The notes below the pieces were generated by a model that was given only the letters and a program-made list of their open reading frames with translations, was not told the origin of the DNA and did no database searches. Below are positions 40,488 to 48,206 of a stretch of 64,000 nucleotides of DNA, in pieces. The translations under genes were made by a program, and so were the position numbers. Position 1 is the stretch's first letter; each line of letters opens with the position of its first letter. This DNA is from Gammaproteobacteria bacterium (GTDB lineage Bacteria; Pseudomonadota; Gammaproteobacteria; Thiohalomonadales; Thiohalomonadaceae). The stretch spans positions 62,001 to 126,000 of the forward strand of contig QKED01000011.1 of assembly GCA_003252455.1 (NCBI GenBank). Direction: 5' to 3'.

Positions 40488-41828
40488 ATGCGTATCGACC
40501 GTCTAGAGATCACAAACTTCAAGCAATTCGCCCACTTCTCTCTGGACCTCCATCCACGGTTCACGCTGCTGGTCGGGGACAACGGCACGGGTAAGACCAG
40601 CCTTCTCGATGCCCTCGCAGTTGCCGCTGGGGTGTGGCTAGTCGAGCCACCCGATACCACGCTGAAAAACAGCGGTCGCAATATCTTGGAGAGTGAGATA
40701 CGCCTGGAGCCGTCGCGCGTGGGTGACCGGGTGCAGTTCAAAGAGTGTAAGCCAGTCGTCGTCGAGGCCTTCGGGGCGATCGATGGCGAGTCGGTCCCCT
40801 CGTGGCGTCGTCAGATCAAAGTGGACGGTGTGCGTACCACCAATGCCGAGGCAAAAGCCGCCTTGAGCCGCATCGCCGATCTCTACAAGCGGGATCACGC
40901 AGGGGAGCCGGTGCGCTGTCCGGTGATCGCCTACTACGGTGCGGGTAGGGCTTGGCTGCCTTCGAACACGCTGAAATCGCCTCAGTCGAACGGCGTGAAG
41001 GGGCCTGCGCGCCGCTGGGAGGCCTTTTATGATTGCTTTAATGAGCGTATCCGCATTGGTGATCTGAACCAGTGGTTCATGCGCGAGCTGGTCGCCTTCG
41101 CCAATCGGGGTGGGCGCTGGCGACCCGGCTACGAGGTCGTCAAGCGCGTGCTGTTGCGCTGCCTACCCGAGGCGGATGACCTCTGGTTCGATGGCGACAG
41201 GAGTGACCTCGTGCTCTCGCTCAATGGTCACCCGCAACCCTTTGCCAACCTCAGCGCTGGGCAAAAAATGATGGTGGCCTTGGTGGCCGACATCGCCATC
41301 AAGGTAGTGACGCAGAATGCGCACTTACTCCCACCTGAGGAGCTGGGGCCAGAGGATGAGCGTTGGCCGCGCATCCTCGCCAATACGCCCGGTCTTGTAT
41401 TGATCGACGAGATCGACGTCCACCTCCACCCCAAGTGGCAGCGCAGGGTGGTGGCCGACCTGATGGGAGCCTTTCCCTCGATTCAATTTGTCGCCACCAC
41501 ACACTCGCCGCAGACCCTGGGCGAGGTGCATGCCGACTCTATTCGGCTACTCCGGGATGGCGAAACTATGCCACGACGACCGTCCATCGCCTATGGTGCC
41601 GACTCCAATTGGCTGCTCGACCACGTCCTGCCGGAATCGACCTCCCGCGACCCTGAGATTCAGGCGATCTTCGAGCGTGTCGAAGATGCGCTGAACGAAA
41701 GCGCATTCGAGCGTGCTCAGGTATTGCTAGACGACTTACGCCTACGGATGCAGGGTCAGGATGGCGAACTGACCCGCCTGCAGAGCAGTTTGCAGGCACT
41801 GAGGATGCTGGCCGATGCGGACGATTAG
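40488..41828 (+). CDS. ptuA: Septu-like ATPase (PtuA-type)
   Basis: A 446-residue ABC/SMC-like ATPase. The Walker A motif GDNGTGKTS is at residues 30-38, right after an N-terminal strand pair (I-T-N-F-K-Q-F) as in RecF and OLD-type proteins. The ABC signature L-S-A-G-Q-K lies near residue 254, Walker B L-V-L-I-D-E-I-D-V-H-L-H-P near 303-315, and the switch histidine in A-T-T-H-S-P-Q near 335-341. Its stop overlaps the start of an HNH nuclease gene by 14 bases. In Septu, PtuA and PtuB form a complex that blocks phage; this pair has the same order and domain types. No reverse transcriptase or retron RNA is visible next to it, so it is not obviously a retron-linked version. The name rests on the pair rather than on sequence search. 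Confidence 0.82.
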   Translation: MRIDRLEITNFKQFAHFSLDLHPRFTLLVGDNGTGKTSLLDALAVAAGVWLVEPPDTTLKNSGRNILESEIRLEPSRVGDRVQFKECKPVVVEAFGAIDGESVPSWRRQIKVDGVRTTNAEAKAALSRIADLYKRDHAGEPVRCPVIAYYGAGRAWLPSNTLKSPQSNGVKGPARRWEAFYDCFNERIRIGDLNQWFMRELVAFANRGGRWRPGYEVVKRVLLRCLPEADDLWFDGDRSDLVLSLNGHPQPFANLSAGQKMMVALVADIAIKVVTQNAHLLPPEELGPEDERWPRILANTPGLVLIDEIDVHLHPKWQRRVVADLMGAFPSIQFVATTHSPQTLGEVHADSIRLLRDGETMPRRPSIAYGADSNWLLDHVLPESTSRDPEIQAIFERVEDALNESAFERAQVLLDDLRLRMQGQDGELTRLQSSLQALRMLADADD

Positions 41829-42546
41829 GAAGCGCCCCGTGCCTAACTCACTTCTGCAATGGTGGCAGGAGCGGGTGGCCAAGGCTGACCCGAGCGCATG
41901 GCCCTGTACCTATAACGCGTTACGCCAAGAGCCTGAAATAGTTCGACATATGGATCAGGCGCTGTATGCCGAGCAAGGCGGTATCTGCGCATACACAGGT
42001 AAGCGGATCACACTCTCAGATGGAGCAAATGCCGGGTTCCACTGGGAGCACGTAAACCCGCAGCATGCGCACAATTCAGTAGGCCAAACCGACCACGGAT
42101 GCGCAGCCGACACCGACTACAACAACATCCTCGCCTGTTGGCCAGCCCCAAACCAGAAAGTGCAAGTCGAGTATGGGGCCATCGAGAAAGATGGGTGGCC
42201 TTCGCCGAGTGAGGCACACCTCTTCGTGCATCCGCTGATGCCGAGCTGTAGCTCCCGTTTCACCTTCGACAAACAGGGACGGATCGCACCGGCGAATGCG
42301 ACTGACCAGGCTGCAAGAGAGACGATCAATAAGCTCGCACTCCATCATCATGAGCTGGAAGCACTGCGGAAGAGTGCGCTTCGAGGACTCTTAGCCCCGT
42401 TGGGAAGGCCCATCTCCAAGCCACAAAAAGCGACCTTGCTGAGAAAACTCGACGCCGCAGAGGCGAGTTTGGACAGTGGCGGCAATGTGCTACTTGAGGA
42501 ATTTTGTTTTGCCAAACAGGCCGTACTGCGTAACGACCTGATGTAA
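41815..42546 (+). CDS. ptuB: Septu-like HNH nuclease (PtuB-type, TIGR02646 family)
   Basis: The 243-residue product has an HNH-type core: C-A-Y-T-G-K-R (C58), H-W-E-H (H76, H79), and D-Y-N-N-I-L-A-C (N103, N104). This matches the TIGR02646 family, which supplies the nuclease PtuB in Septu and the HNH effector in some retron systems. It starts inside the ATPase gene, so the two are translationally coupled. The short basic start (MRTIRKRPVP) is typical of the family. Catalytic residues appear intact, so an active nuclease is expected. It converges with the ATPase pair on the other strand, 82 bases away. Confidence 0.82.
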   Translation: MRTIRKRPVPNSLLQWWQERVAKADPSAWPCTYNALRQEPEIVRHMDQALYAEQGGICAYTGKRITLSDGANAGFHWEHVNPQHAHNSVGQTDHGCAADTDYNNILACWPAPNQKVQVEYGAIEKDGWPSPSEAHLFVHPLMPSCSSRFTFDKQGRIAPANATDQAARETINKLALHHHELEALRKSALRGLLAPLGRPISKPQKATLLRKLDAAEASLDSGGNVLLEEFCFAKQAVLRNDLM

Positions 42547-42628
42547 CAGCACACAACAACGCGTTCGCCCCATTGGCTTAGTACGGGGCAGAGAGAGACA
42601 CCCCTGGCGGCGCGTGCAGCACCTGCCT

Positions 42629-44869
42629 CTACTCCGCGTAGCGCGCGATCCAGTAGGCGAAGAGCGGCACCCGCAGCCGCCACACCTCCCCCTCACGCAC
42701 GATGAAGCCGTGTTTCTCCAGGCGCAGTAGGCTCGGCTTGTGCTCGGGGGGCTTCCCGGCGAGGAGGGAGCGAACCGTCTCGCGGTGGCCGGGGTGCTCT
42801 TCGGGGTCGCAGAACTCGTCCCAGAAAACACGAATAGCGTGGGTCTCGCTGTCGATCACCTCCAGCGCCTCCTGCACCTCGGCGAAGTCCATGTGGCGCT
42901 TGTCGTCCCGGTTGGCCATCTCCACCAGTTTGCGGCAGAGCAGTTGCAGCAGCGCCGGGTGGCCTTCGGTGAGGTGCCACAGCTCCTCTTGCGCCGCCGG
43001 TGAGTAGGTCAGCTCTGGGGCCACCGGCTCGGTGATGAGGCGCAGGGCGTCGGGTTTGGCCAGGTAGTCCAGGTGGATACGGATGCTCTGCACGAAGTAG
43101 CGGCCCCAGTGGGGGTTGCTCAGCTCGGAGAAGAGCGCGGCGCCGGTGAAGAGGAAGATCACCCGGTTCTGATGCTGAGAGAAGCTGCGCAGGGCGCCGA
43201 GCAGGGCGTCGGCCTGTGTCGGGTCCTGTTGCAGGAGGCGGTGGAGGGTCTCGTACTCGTCGAGGGCGAGGATCAGTTTGCGCTCGCCGGTGGTGACCAC
43301 GGGCAGCGCCTCCAGCCACTCGCGCAACTGGTTCCAACCGCGCAGCCACTCCGGGGGCGCCTGCCAGCCGCTGGCAGGCAGCTTGAGGGTGCGCTCCGTC
43401 TCGCGCCGCAGCTCACTGAGCCAGTGGGGGATATCCACCAGCCCCCGTTGGCAGTCGAGGGTCACCACCATGAAGCCGTCGCCGAGCAGCTCGGAGAGGA
43501 AGCGCAGCAGGCTGGTCTTGCCCACACGCCGCTGCCCCTGGAGCAGGAACATCGGCAGCTCGCTGGCGGTGAGTACCTCGTGGGTCAGCTGGTCGCGCTC
43601 GTTGTAGCGGCCCATGAATACGGCTCTGTTCGACTCTGGGGTGAGTACGTCACCGGCGCGGTAGCGGTTGTCCACTACACCGCGCGCAAGTTGGCGGTCT
43701 GCTCCCATAGTCGCTCTCTTGGAATTGGCGTGTTCTTGCCAAGTGGCGATGGACTTTAGGTAGGGCTCCCGCCAAGCAGGATTTTCTAGCAGGGTCTGTT
43801 CTCGTAGGGCCGCTAAGGCGGCGAGGAAGCGATCGTGCTGCTCGATGCGTAGGGTGATGTTGCTTTGTGTCTGGGCGCGGGCGAGAGTCGTGCGGGTGCT
43901 TTCCAGTTGTTCAAGCCAGGTATCGCTGGGTTGGAGCCTCTCTTCGCCCTCTACGGCCTTGGGTGGGATGAGTTGCGTGGTATCGAGCGGGTGCAGCCGC
44001 CATTCGCCCGCATGGGCGGCATGGATGAGGCGTTGGGCCAATGCGCGTTGTAGGGGGCGATGTTCGAGTAGGAAGTCGATAAACGGAATGGCCGTTTGGG
44101 GAGATGCGTAGGCTTGTTCTAGAAGCCGAGTATTGAGCCGGAAGGGGGGGAGCCAGATTGCCTGATCTCGCCAGAATGGGTTGGCACTCAGGTTTGGTAT
44201 GTTCACCAAAGTCATGAATTGGTAGTAGAGGGACCAGGGCAGGCGAAAATAGGTGATCAGAAATCCCAGGCCTCCTGTCAGGCCTGCTGTCAGGCCTCCT
44301 GCCAGGCCGAACGCCAGGCCGAACGCCAGGCTGACTGCCAGGCCTCCTGCCAGGCCGAACGCCAGGCCGAACGCCAGGCCTCCTGCCAGGCCGAATGCCA
44401 GGCCTCCTGCCAGGCCGAATGCCAGGCCGAATGCCAGGCCGACTGCCAGGCCTCCTGCCAGGCCGAATGCCAGGCTGACTGCCAGGCTGACTGCCAGGCT
44501 GACTGCCAGGCCTCCTAATAGGCCTCCTAATAGGCCTCCTGCGAGAACTTGTACGAGTCCTTGCCACTGACGTTCGTGTAGAAAAATAAGCCTTTCACTG
44601 ACCGTATCGAGCTGACTCAAAGCCTCTGCTACATTCCATCGAAACCACTCAGGATGGTGCGACGGAAGGTCGAGCGCGGTAGTAAGAAAGAGGCCCAACA
44701 GCCAAAGCGACAGGGTCAACAGGATGACCCAGGGATAGGCTGAGAGTATCCCTTTCAGGCTTTGAATCCGGCTCAAGCCCTTGGCGTATCCTTCGAGCCG
44801 CTTGGGCTCGTAGATGACCCAGAGGAGCAGCTCACGGCCCGTGCGTGGTTCTGGGCGCGGGCCATTCAC
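42629..44869 (-). CDS. STAND/AAA ATPase with hydrophobic tetrapeptide-repeat membrane region
   Basis: The 746-residue product has a TM helix at about residues 48-66, then about 23 tetrapeptides of the type X-X-L-A/G ([12 protein letters not shown]), residues 110-202, which must be membrane-embedded. A soluble AAA/STAND module follows: Walker [10 protein letters not shown] near 442-450, Walker [10 protein letters not shown] near 531-540, then G-H-P-A-L-L-Q and a winged-helix-like C-terminus. The ATP-binding part resembles AAA_16/AAA_14-type signalling ATPases. It starts with GTG at 44869, overlapping the stop of the upstream partner (GTGA). Function is unknown; membrane repeat plus STAND ATPase beside a Septu pair suggests a membrane-acting defence or stress effector, which is an inference. 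Confidence 0.8.
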   Translation of the reverse strand: MNGPRPEPRTGRELLLWVIYEPKRLEGYAKGLSRIQSLKGILSAYPWVILLTLSLWLLGLFLTTALDLPSHHPEWFRWNVAEALSQLDTVSERLIFLHERQWQGLVQVLAGGLLGGLLGGLAVSLAVSLAVSLAFGLAGGLAVGLAFGLAFGLAGGLAFGLAGGLAFGLAFGLAGGLAVSLAFGLAFGLAGGLTAGLTGGLGFLITYFRLPWSLYYQFMTLVNIPNLSANPFWRDQAIWLPPFRLNTRLLEQAYASPQTAIPFIDFLLEHRPLQRALAQRLIHAAHAGEWRLHPLDTTQLIPPKAVEGEERLQPSDTWLEQLESTRTTLARAQTQSNITLRIEQHDRFLAALAALREQTLLENPAWREPYLKSIATWQEHANSKRATMGADRQLARGVVDNRYRAGDVLTPESNRAVFMGRYNERDQLTHEVLTASELPMFLLQGQRRVGKTSLLRFLSELLGDGFMVVTLDCQRGLVDIPHWLSELRRETERTLKLPASGWQAPPEWLRGWNQLREWLEALPVVTTGERKLILALDEYETLHRLLQQDPTQADALLGALRSFSQHQNRVIFLFTGAALFSELSNPHWGRYFVQSIRIHLDYLAKPDALRLITEPVAPELTYSPAAQEELWHLTEGHPALLQLLCRKLVEMANRDDKRHMDFAEVQEALEVIDSETHAIRVFWDEFCDPEEHPGHRETVRSLLAGKPPEHKPSLLRLEKHGFIVREGEVWRLRVPLFAYWIARYAE
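44263..44541 (-). repeat. 12-base tandem repeat encoding hydrophobic tetrapeptides
   Basis: A minisatellite with GCCAGGC every 12 bases and varied bases in between runs across about 280 bases. It encodes about 23 units ([28 protein letters not shown]). Since 12 is a multiple of three, gain or loss of units keeps the frame. The repeat regularity on the plus strand also makes a long artificial QASCQAE frame, which is a shadow. Confidence 0.9.
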
Positions 44870-45822
44870 TGCTCGTCTCCTGAGTTGCCTTCGTCTGTCT
44901 CTCTGCCTTGTGTCTGCCGCCGACTTTTAGTCCAGCGCCGCCACATCTCCAGCACCTTGTTCAGTGCTGACACCTCCTTGAATAGATCCGTCAGAGCGAA
45001 CCCTAACTGCCGCAGAAGCTGTTTCAACCATCGGCGCAGACGATTGAGGCTACCGAGGTTGAGCGCGGGGAGGATGTCGTCGGCCTCCCGCCGCCAGCGC
45101 TTGATGCGTTGGGCGAGGGGGAGTTCGGCATCCACACCTTGGGCCAGGCGCTGGAGATAGTAGTCGAGTAGGCGGTAGCCGCCCTGCTCACGGTGGATGC
45201 TGTCGGCCAGCTGCACCTGCTCTTGTAGCGGCAGATGCGGGACGCGGCGGCGTACCTCGGCACGGGCGTCCGGTTCGCTCAGGCGTGGTAGCACATGGCA
45301 CTGTAAGTCGGGTGGGGAGAGGGTCGGCTCACCGGCACCGCAGTGGATGCTGTAGCGGTTGTGCGGCTTGGCGGTCTGGGTCAGAAGGAGGATCTGCGGG
45401 CGGTTGCGCAGGCTGTTGATCTCGTCGCGAAAGAAGCGGCAGTGGTAGCGGCTGTCGCGCTCGGGGTCGTCGAGCAGGGTGTCGAAGCGGTCGAGCAGCA
45501 GCCAGACGCGCACCTCGTCGAGCAGGGTGTCGCACCAGCTGGTGAGGCTGTCGGGCTGTTTGGCCTCTGCTCGGGTGATGCCACGGGCCTTGGCCTGGTG
45601 CCAGAGGCCGTCGATGAGCGCGGCGTGGCTCTGGCGCTGGTCGTGCATGTTGAGGCGCAGCAGGCTGATGTGCGCTGGGGCGAGGGGCTCCAGGTCGTCG
45701 AGCAGGCGTCCTGTGCCCTGTGCGCGCTGACCGACCAGATTGATGGAGCGGCCCGACTCCAGTTCCGCGAGGAGTTGGCGGGTGAAGAGGGGAAAGAGGC
45801 AGTGGCTGAAACGGTCCGCCAT
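44866..45822 (-). CDS. Degenerate P-loop ATPase-like partner of the membrane STAND protein
   Basis: The 318-residue product has the layout of an AAA_16-type ATPase, but its P-loop is degenerate: residues 31-39 read G-Q-R-A-Q-G-T-G-R, without the G-K-T/S. A Walker B-like strand V-W-L-L-L-D-R-F-D lies near 106-114. The C-terminal third is basic and helical (R-R-L-K-Q-L-L-R-Q-L). The ATG at 45822 (MADRFSH) is preferred to the one at 45882, since the longer frame adds unrelated sequence. Its stop overlaps the GTG of the membrane ATPase, so they form a coupled pair, probably one complex in which this subunit is catalytically weak. The function is not known. Confidence 0.7.
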   Translation of the reverse strand: MADRFSHCLFPLFTRQLLAELESGRSINLVGQRAQGTGRLLDDLEPLAPAHISLLRLNMHDQRQSHAALIDGLWHQAKARGITRAEAKQPDSLTSWCDTLLDEVRVWLLLDRFDTLLDDPERDSRYHCRFFRDEINSLRNRPQILLLTQTAKPHNRYSIHCGAGEPTLSPPDLQCHVLPRLSEPDARAEVRRRVPHLPLQEQVQLADSIHREQGGYRLLDYYLQRLAQGVDAELPLAQRIKRWRREADDILPALNLGSLNRLRRWLKQLLRQLGFALTDLFKEVSALNKVLEMWRRWTKSRRQTQGRETDEGNSGDEQ

Positions 45823-46130
45823 GGGGGCACTCCCTGTGAGGTTATCTGCCCGGATGGTAACGGATCTCTCAGGGGGTGGCACCTTTGGGGCCTGTGCTAA
45901 TTGAACGCGTTAGCCACGGAGACACGGAGAAGAGGGATTGTCCCTCGTTCCCACGCTGTGCGTCACTGCCATTAAGTTAAGCCTGGCTGGACATGTGTCG
46001 CACACCCGTCCGGTATATAGGGAGGCAGTTATAGGGTGTGCAGACGCAGGAGGCGCACCGGGTGGAGCTGGCAGAGGCCGCACACGCCAAGGCGTGTACT
46101 CCAAGTGCACAGCAGGCTCACCTTCCCTCG

Positions 46131-46151
46131 TTCCCACGCTCTGCGTGGGAA
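46131..46151. repeat. REP-type palindrome TTCCCACGC-TCT-GCGTGGGAA
   Basis: A 9-base inverted repeat with a 3-base loop. The motif is a known kind of short intergenic REP element in many proteobacteria. Three related CTCCCACGC-GGA-GCGTGGGAG palindromes follow at 46202-46222, 46469-46489 and 46738-46758, and a half copy lies near 45949. Confidence 0.8.
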
Positions 46152-46180
46152 TGCAGACTGGACTCGAACAGCGTGCGTGC

Positions 46181-46770
46181 GCTCGTTGAGCACGGTACAC
46201 ACTCCCACGCGGAGCGTGGGAGCGAGAAATTGTTTGTCTGCTCAAGGGCAACTGGGGTTAGTGGAGCTGGCAGAGGCCGCACACGCCAAGGCGTGTACTC
46301 CAAGTGCGCAACAGGCTCACCTGTTGGCCGGACGGGTGTTGCGCGCCCGTTCGACCCGTTACCCACCCCACCGAGGCTTGTTAAAGCCTGAGCGTTGCAG
46401 GTAACGAGGCGGACGGGCTACAAGCCCCGTCCGGCGCAAGTACGTGCGCTCGTTGAGCACGGTACACACTCCCACGCGGAGCGTGGGAGCGAGAAATTGT
46501 GCGTCTGCTCAAGGGCAACTGGGGTTGGTGGCGCTGGCAGAGGCCGCACACGCCAAGGCGTGTACTCCAAGTGCGCAACAGGCTCACCTCTTGGCCGGAC
46601 GGGTGTTGCACACCCGTTCGACCCGTTACCCACCCCTCCGAGGCTTGTTGAAGCCTGAGCGTTGCAGGTAACGAGGTGGACGGGGCTACAAGCCCCGTCC
46701 GGCGCAAGTACGTGCGCTCGCTGAGCCACGGTACACACTCCCACGCGGAGCGTGGGAGCGAGAAAACACG
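46181..46770. repeat. 267-base direct repeat, two full copies and a partial third
   Basis: Copies begin at 46181, 46448 and 46716, all starting GCTCG(T/C)TGAGC. Each carries a CTCCCACGC palindrome. The two full copies also have a perfect ACACGCC-AA-GGCGTGT palindrome (an earlier instance is at 46082-46097), a GACGGGTGTTGC segment and a GCTACAAGCCCCGTCC segment. The full copies differ at only a few bases. The third is cut after about 55 bases. Confidence 0.85.
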
Positions 46771-46879
46771 CACCGCTGCACTACGTGCCTCATCCTTTCC
46801 CAGCATCAATCCCCCTTCTCCGTCTCCTCCGTGCCACCGTGGCCAATCTTCCCCGGTTTGTTGTGCGTACCGAAGCGGA

Positions 46880-47314
46880 TCAGCGGTTCTCCTGCGAGTA
46901 GACCCCGGTGACGCCGTCCTCTTGGAAGGTGACCACGTCGTAGGCGTCTTTGCGCGGGCCCTCCATGCCGGGGGAGCCCATGGGCATGCCGGGGACGGCG
47001 AGGCCGCGTACGGCGGGGCGTTCGCGCAGCAGGCGTTGCACCTGGGTGGCGGGGACGTGGCCCTCGACCAGGTAGCCGCCGACCACGGCGGTGTGGCACG
47101 ACTGCACGTTGTAGGGGACGCCGAGCTGCTCTTTGACGGCGTGCATGTTGCTGCGCTCGATGGTCTCGACGCTGAAGCCGTTCTGCTGCATGTGCTCGAC
47201 CCAGGCGCTGCAACAGCCGCAGGTGGGGCTCTTGTAGACCAGGATGTCGGCGGCGTGGGCGAGGCTGGCGGTGAGTGCCAGGGCGGCGAGGGTGAGGGTC
47301 TGGCGTAGGTTCAT
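46880..47314 (-). CDS. DUF411 periplasmic metal-binding protein
   Basis: The 144-residue product has a signal peptide (MNLRQTLTLAAL to AHA) and a thioredoxin-like fold. It has the P-T-C-G-C-C motif and later C-H-T, M-P-M-G-S-P-G-M-E-G motifs typical of DUF411 proteins. These are found with copper and silver resistance genes and are thought to bind metal in the periplasm. The ATG at 47314 has GGGG upstream; the longer frame to 47464 is non-coding upstream sequence. It is the last gene of the minus-strand copper run, after CopB. Its final 14 codons also occur as a remnant at 40316-40360. Confidence 0.88.
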   Translation of the reverse strand: MNLRQTLTLAALALTASLAHAADILVYKSPTCGCCSAWVEHMQQNGFSVETIERSNMHAVKEQLGVPYNVQSCHTAVVGGYLVEGHVPATQVQRLLRERPAVRGLAVPGMPMGSPGMEGPRKDAYDVVTFQEDGVTGVYSQENR

Positions 47315-47491
47315 GTTTTTCCCCAATTCTGTTTTGTTGTGGGCGCTGTGGGTGGTACTCGGAGGCCACGGGCCGGAGGGGGTGTTGCACACCCGTCCGG
47401 CAGAGAGACGGCCAAGCCTAGCTTGGACTCCATGGGCGGGCCGGGTTGGGTCTGAGACGGCCAAGCCGAGGCTTGGACTCCAGGGGCCGGG
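47315..47491. repeat. CCAAGC palindromes between CopB and DUF411
   Basis: Two copies of a small palindrome, CCAAGC-CTA-GCTTGG and CCAAGCC-GA-GGCTTGG, each preceded by GACGG and followed by ACTCCA, lie near 47410-47430 and 47460-47480. A GGTGTTGCACACCCGTCCGG segment shared with the 46.3-46.6 kb repeats is also here. These are dispersed intergenic repeats; related copies lie at 30060-30220. Confidence 0.65.
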
Positions 47492-48196
47492 TCAGAACCA
47501 GGCGTGGATGCCGACCACCCAGGCGCTCTCGCTGGTCTCTTCGCCGCCCGCTTCGGCCTGGTCGGCGGTGTCGCCGAACAGGCCGCTCCACTGGTAGCCG
47601 AGGTAGGGGGCGAACTCGCGCTTCACCTCGTAGGCGAGGCGCAGGCCGAGGGTGAGGTCGGCGAGCCCCTTGCCGACGCCGCGTGTGGGGTCGGCCTGGC
47701 TGTAGAGGTTGCTCTCCAGACTCGGCAGTAGCTGCACGCGCTGGGTGAAGAGGTATTCGCTCTCGGCGGTGAGGCGCAGCGCCTGCTGGCCGCCGTCGCG
47801 CAGGTAGAGGGTCGCCTGGGTGTCGATCTGCCAGGGGGCGGTGCCGACCAGGCCGAGGGCGAACCAGTTCTCGCTCGGTTCCGGGCGGGTCTCGCTGCGT
47901 AGGCCGATGAGCAGGTCCCACCAGGGGTCGACGGCGCGCTGGTAGAAGAGCTGTACCTCGCTCTCCTCCACCTCGCCCTCGTGGGTGTGGCCCTCGCTCT
48001 GGAGGCGGACCTTGTTGAGGTCGTAGCCAGCGGTCACCTCCAGGTCCCAGTGGCCGAGGGTGGCCTCGTCCGTCTTCTGCGCCTCCAGGCGGTGGAACTT
48101 GACCAGGGTGACCAGCGGGTCGGCGGCGTCCATGCCCATGCCAAATGCGCTTGAGGTAAAGAGTGCGGCGGTCAGCAGGGTGATGATGCGTTTCAT
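47492..48196 (-). CDS. copB: Copper resistance outer-membrane protein B
   Basis: A 234-residue CopB/PcoB-family protein with signal peptide (MKRIITLLTAALFTSSAFG). The mature part shows alternating amphipathic strands (Y-D-L-N-K-V-R-L, F-Y-Q-R-A-V-D-P-W-W-D) and ends in an aromatic F, as outer-membrane barrels do. It lacks the long Met/His-rich N-terminal part seen in some CopB. The family works with CopA in periplasmic copper handling. AGGAG just before the ATG at 48196 decides the start. It lies 10 bases after CopA and surely shares its transcript. Confidence 0.9.
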   Translation of the reverse strand: MKRIITLLTAALFTSSAFGMGMDAADPLVTLVKFHRLEAQKTDEATLGHWDLEVTAGYDLNKVRLQSEGHTHEGEVEESEVQLFYQRAVDPWWDLLIGLRSETRPEPSENWFALGLVGTAPWQIDTQATLYLRDGGQQALRLTAESEYLFTQRVQLLPSLESNLYSQADPTRGVGKGLADLTLGLRLAYEVKREFAPYLGYQWSGLFGDTADQAEAGGEETSESAWVVGIHAWF

Positions 48197-48206
48197 GGTG
48201 ATCTCC

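Larger units (their letters stand above)
45823..46879. other. REP-rich non-coding block of about 1 kb
   Basis: This gap between the ATPase pair and the DUF411 gene has no real coding sequence. It is filled with short palindromes, two full copies plus a partial third of a 267-base direct repeat (listed separately) and TTCCCACGC hairpins. An imperfect inverted repeat brackets it: GCCACGGAGACACGGAGAAG at 45913-45932 and, reversed, a longer version at 46815-46843. Plus- and minus-strand frames here repeat the same artefactual peptides in different frames. Both flanks continue with GGGATTG on the inner side, which supports a matched pair of ends. Confidence 0.65.

Noticed and set aside
40488-42546. 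Retron system around the HNH gene
   Set aside because: No reverse transcriptase gene or msr/msd-like structure is visible next to the ATPase-HNH pair.
44219-44518. Plus-strand frame of repeated Q-A-S/E-C-Q-A
   Set aside because: It is the antisense reading of the 12-base repeat in the membrane ATPase gene, which has catalytic motifs on the other strand.
44263-44541. CRISPR array
   Set aside because: The 12-base units have no spacers of constant length and encode a continuous protein segment.
46038-46671. Small proteins repeated in the REP block
   Set aside because: The same peptides appear in different frames and both strands because the DNA itself is repeated; no start signals.
46181-46770. 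CRISPR array
   Set aside because: The repeats are 267 bases long, only three in number, and contain no unique spacers.
45913-46843. Insertion sequence with transposase
   Set aside because: Inverted ends are present but no transposase-like coding frame lies between them.
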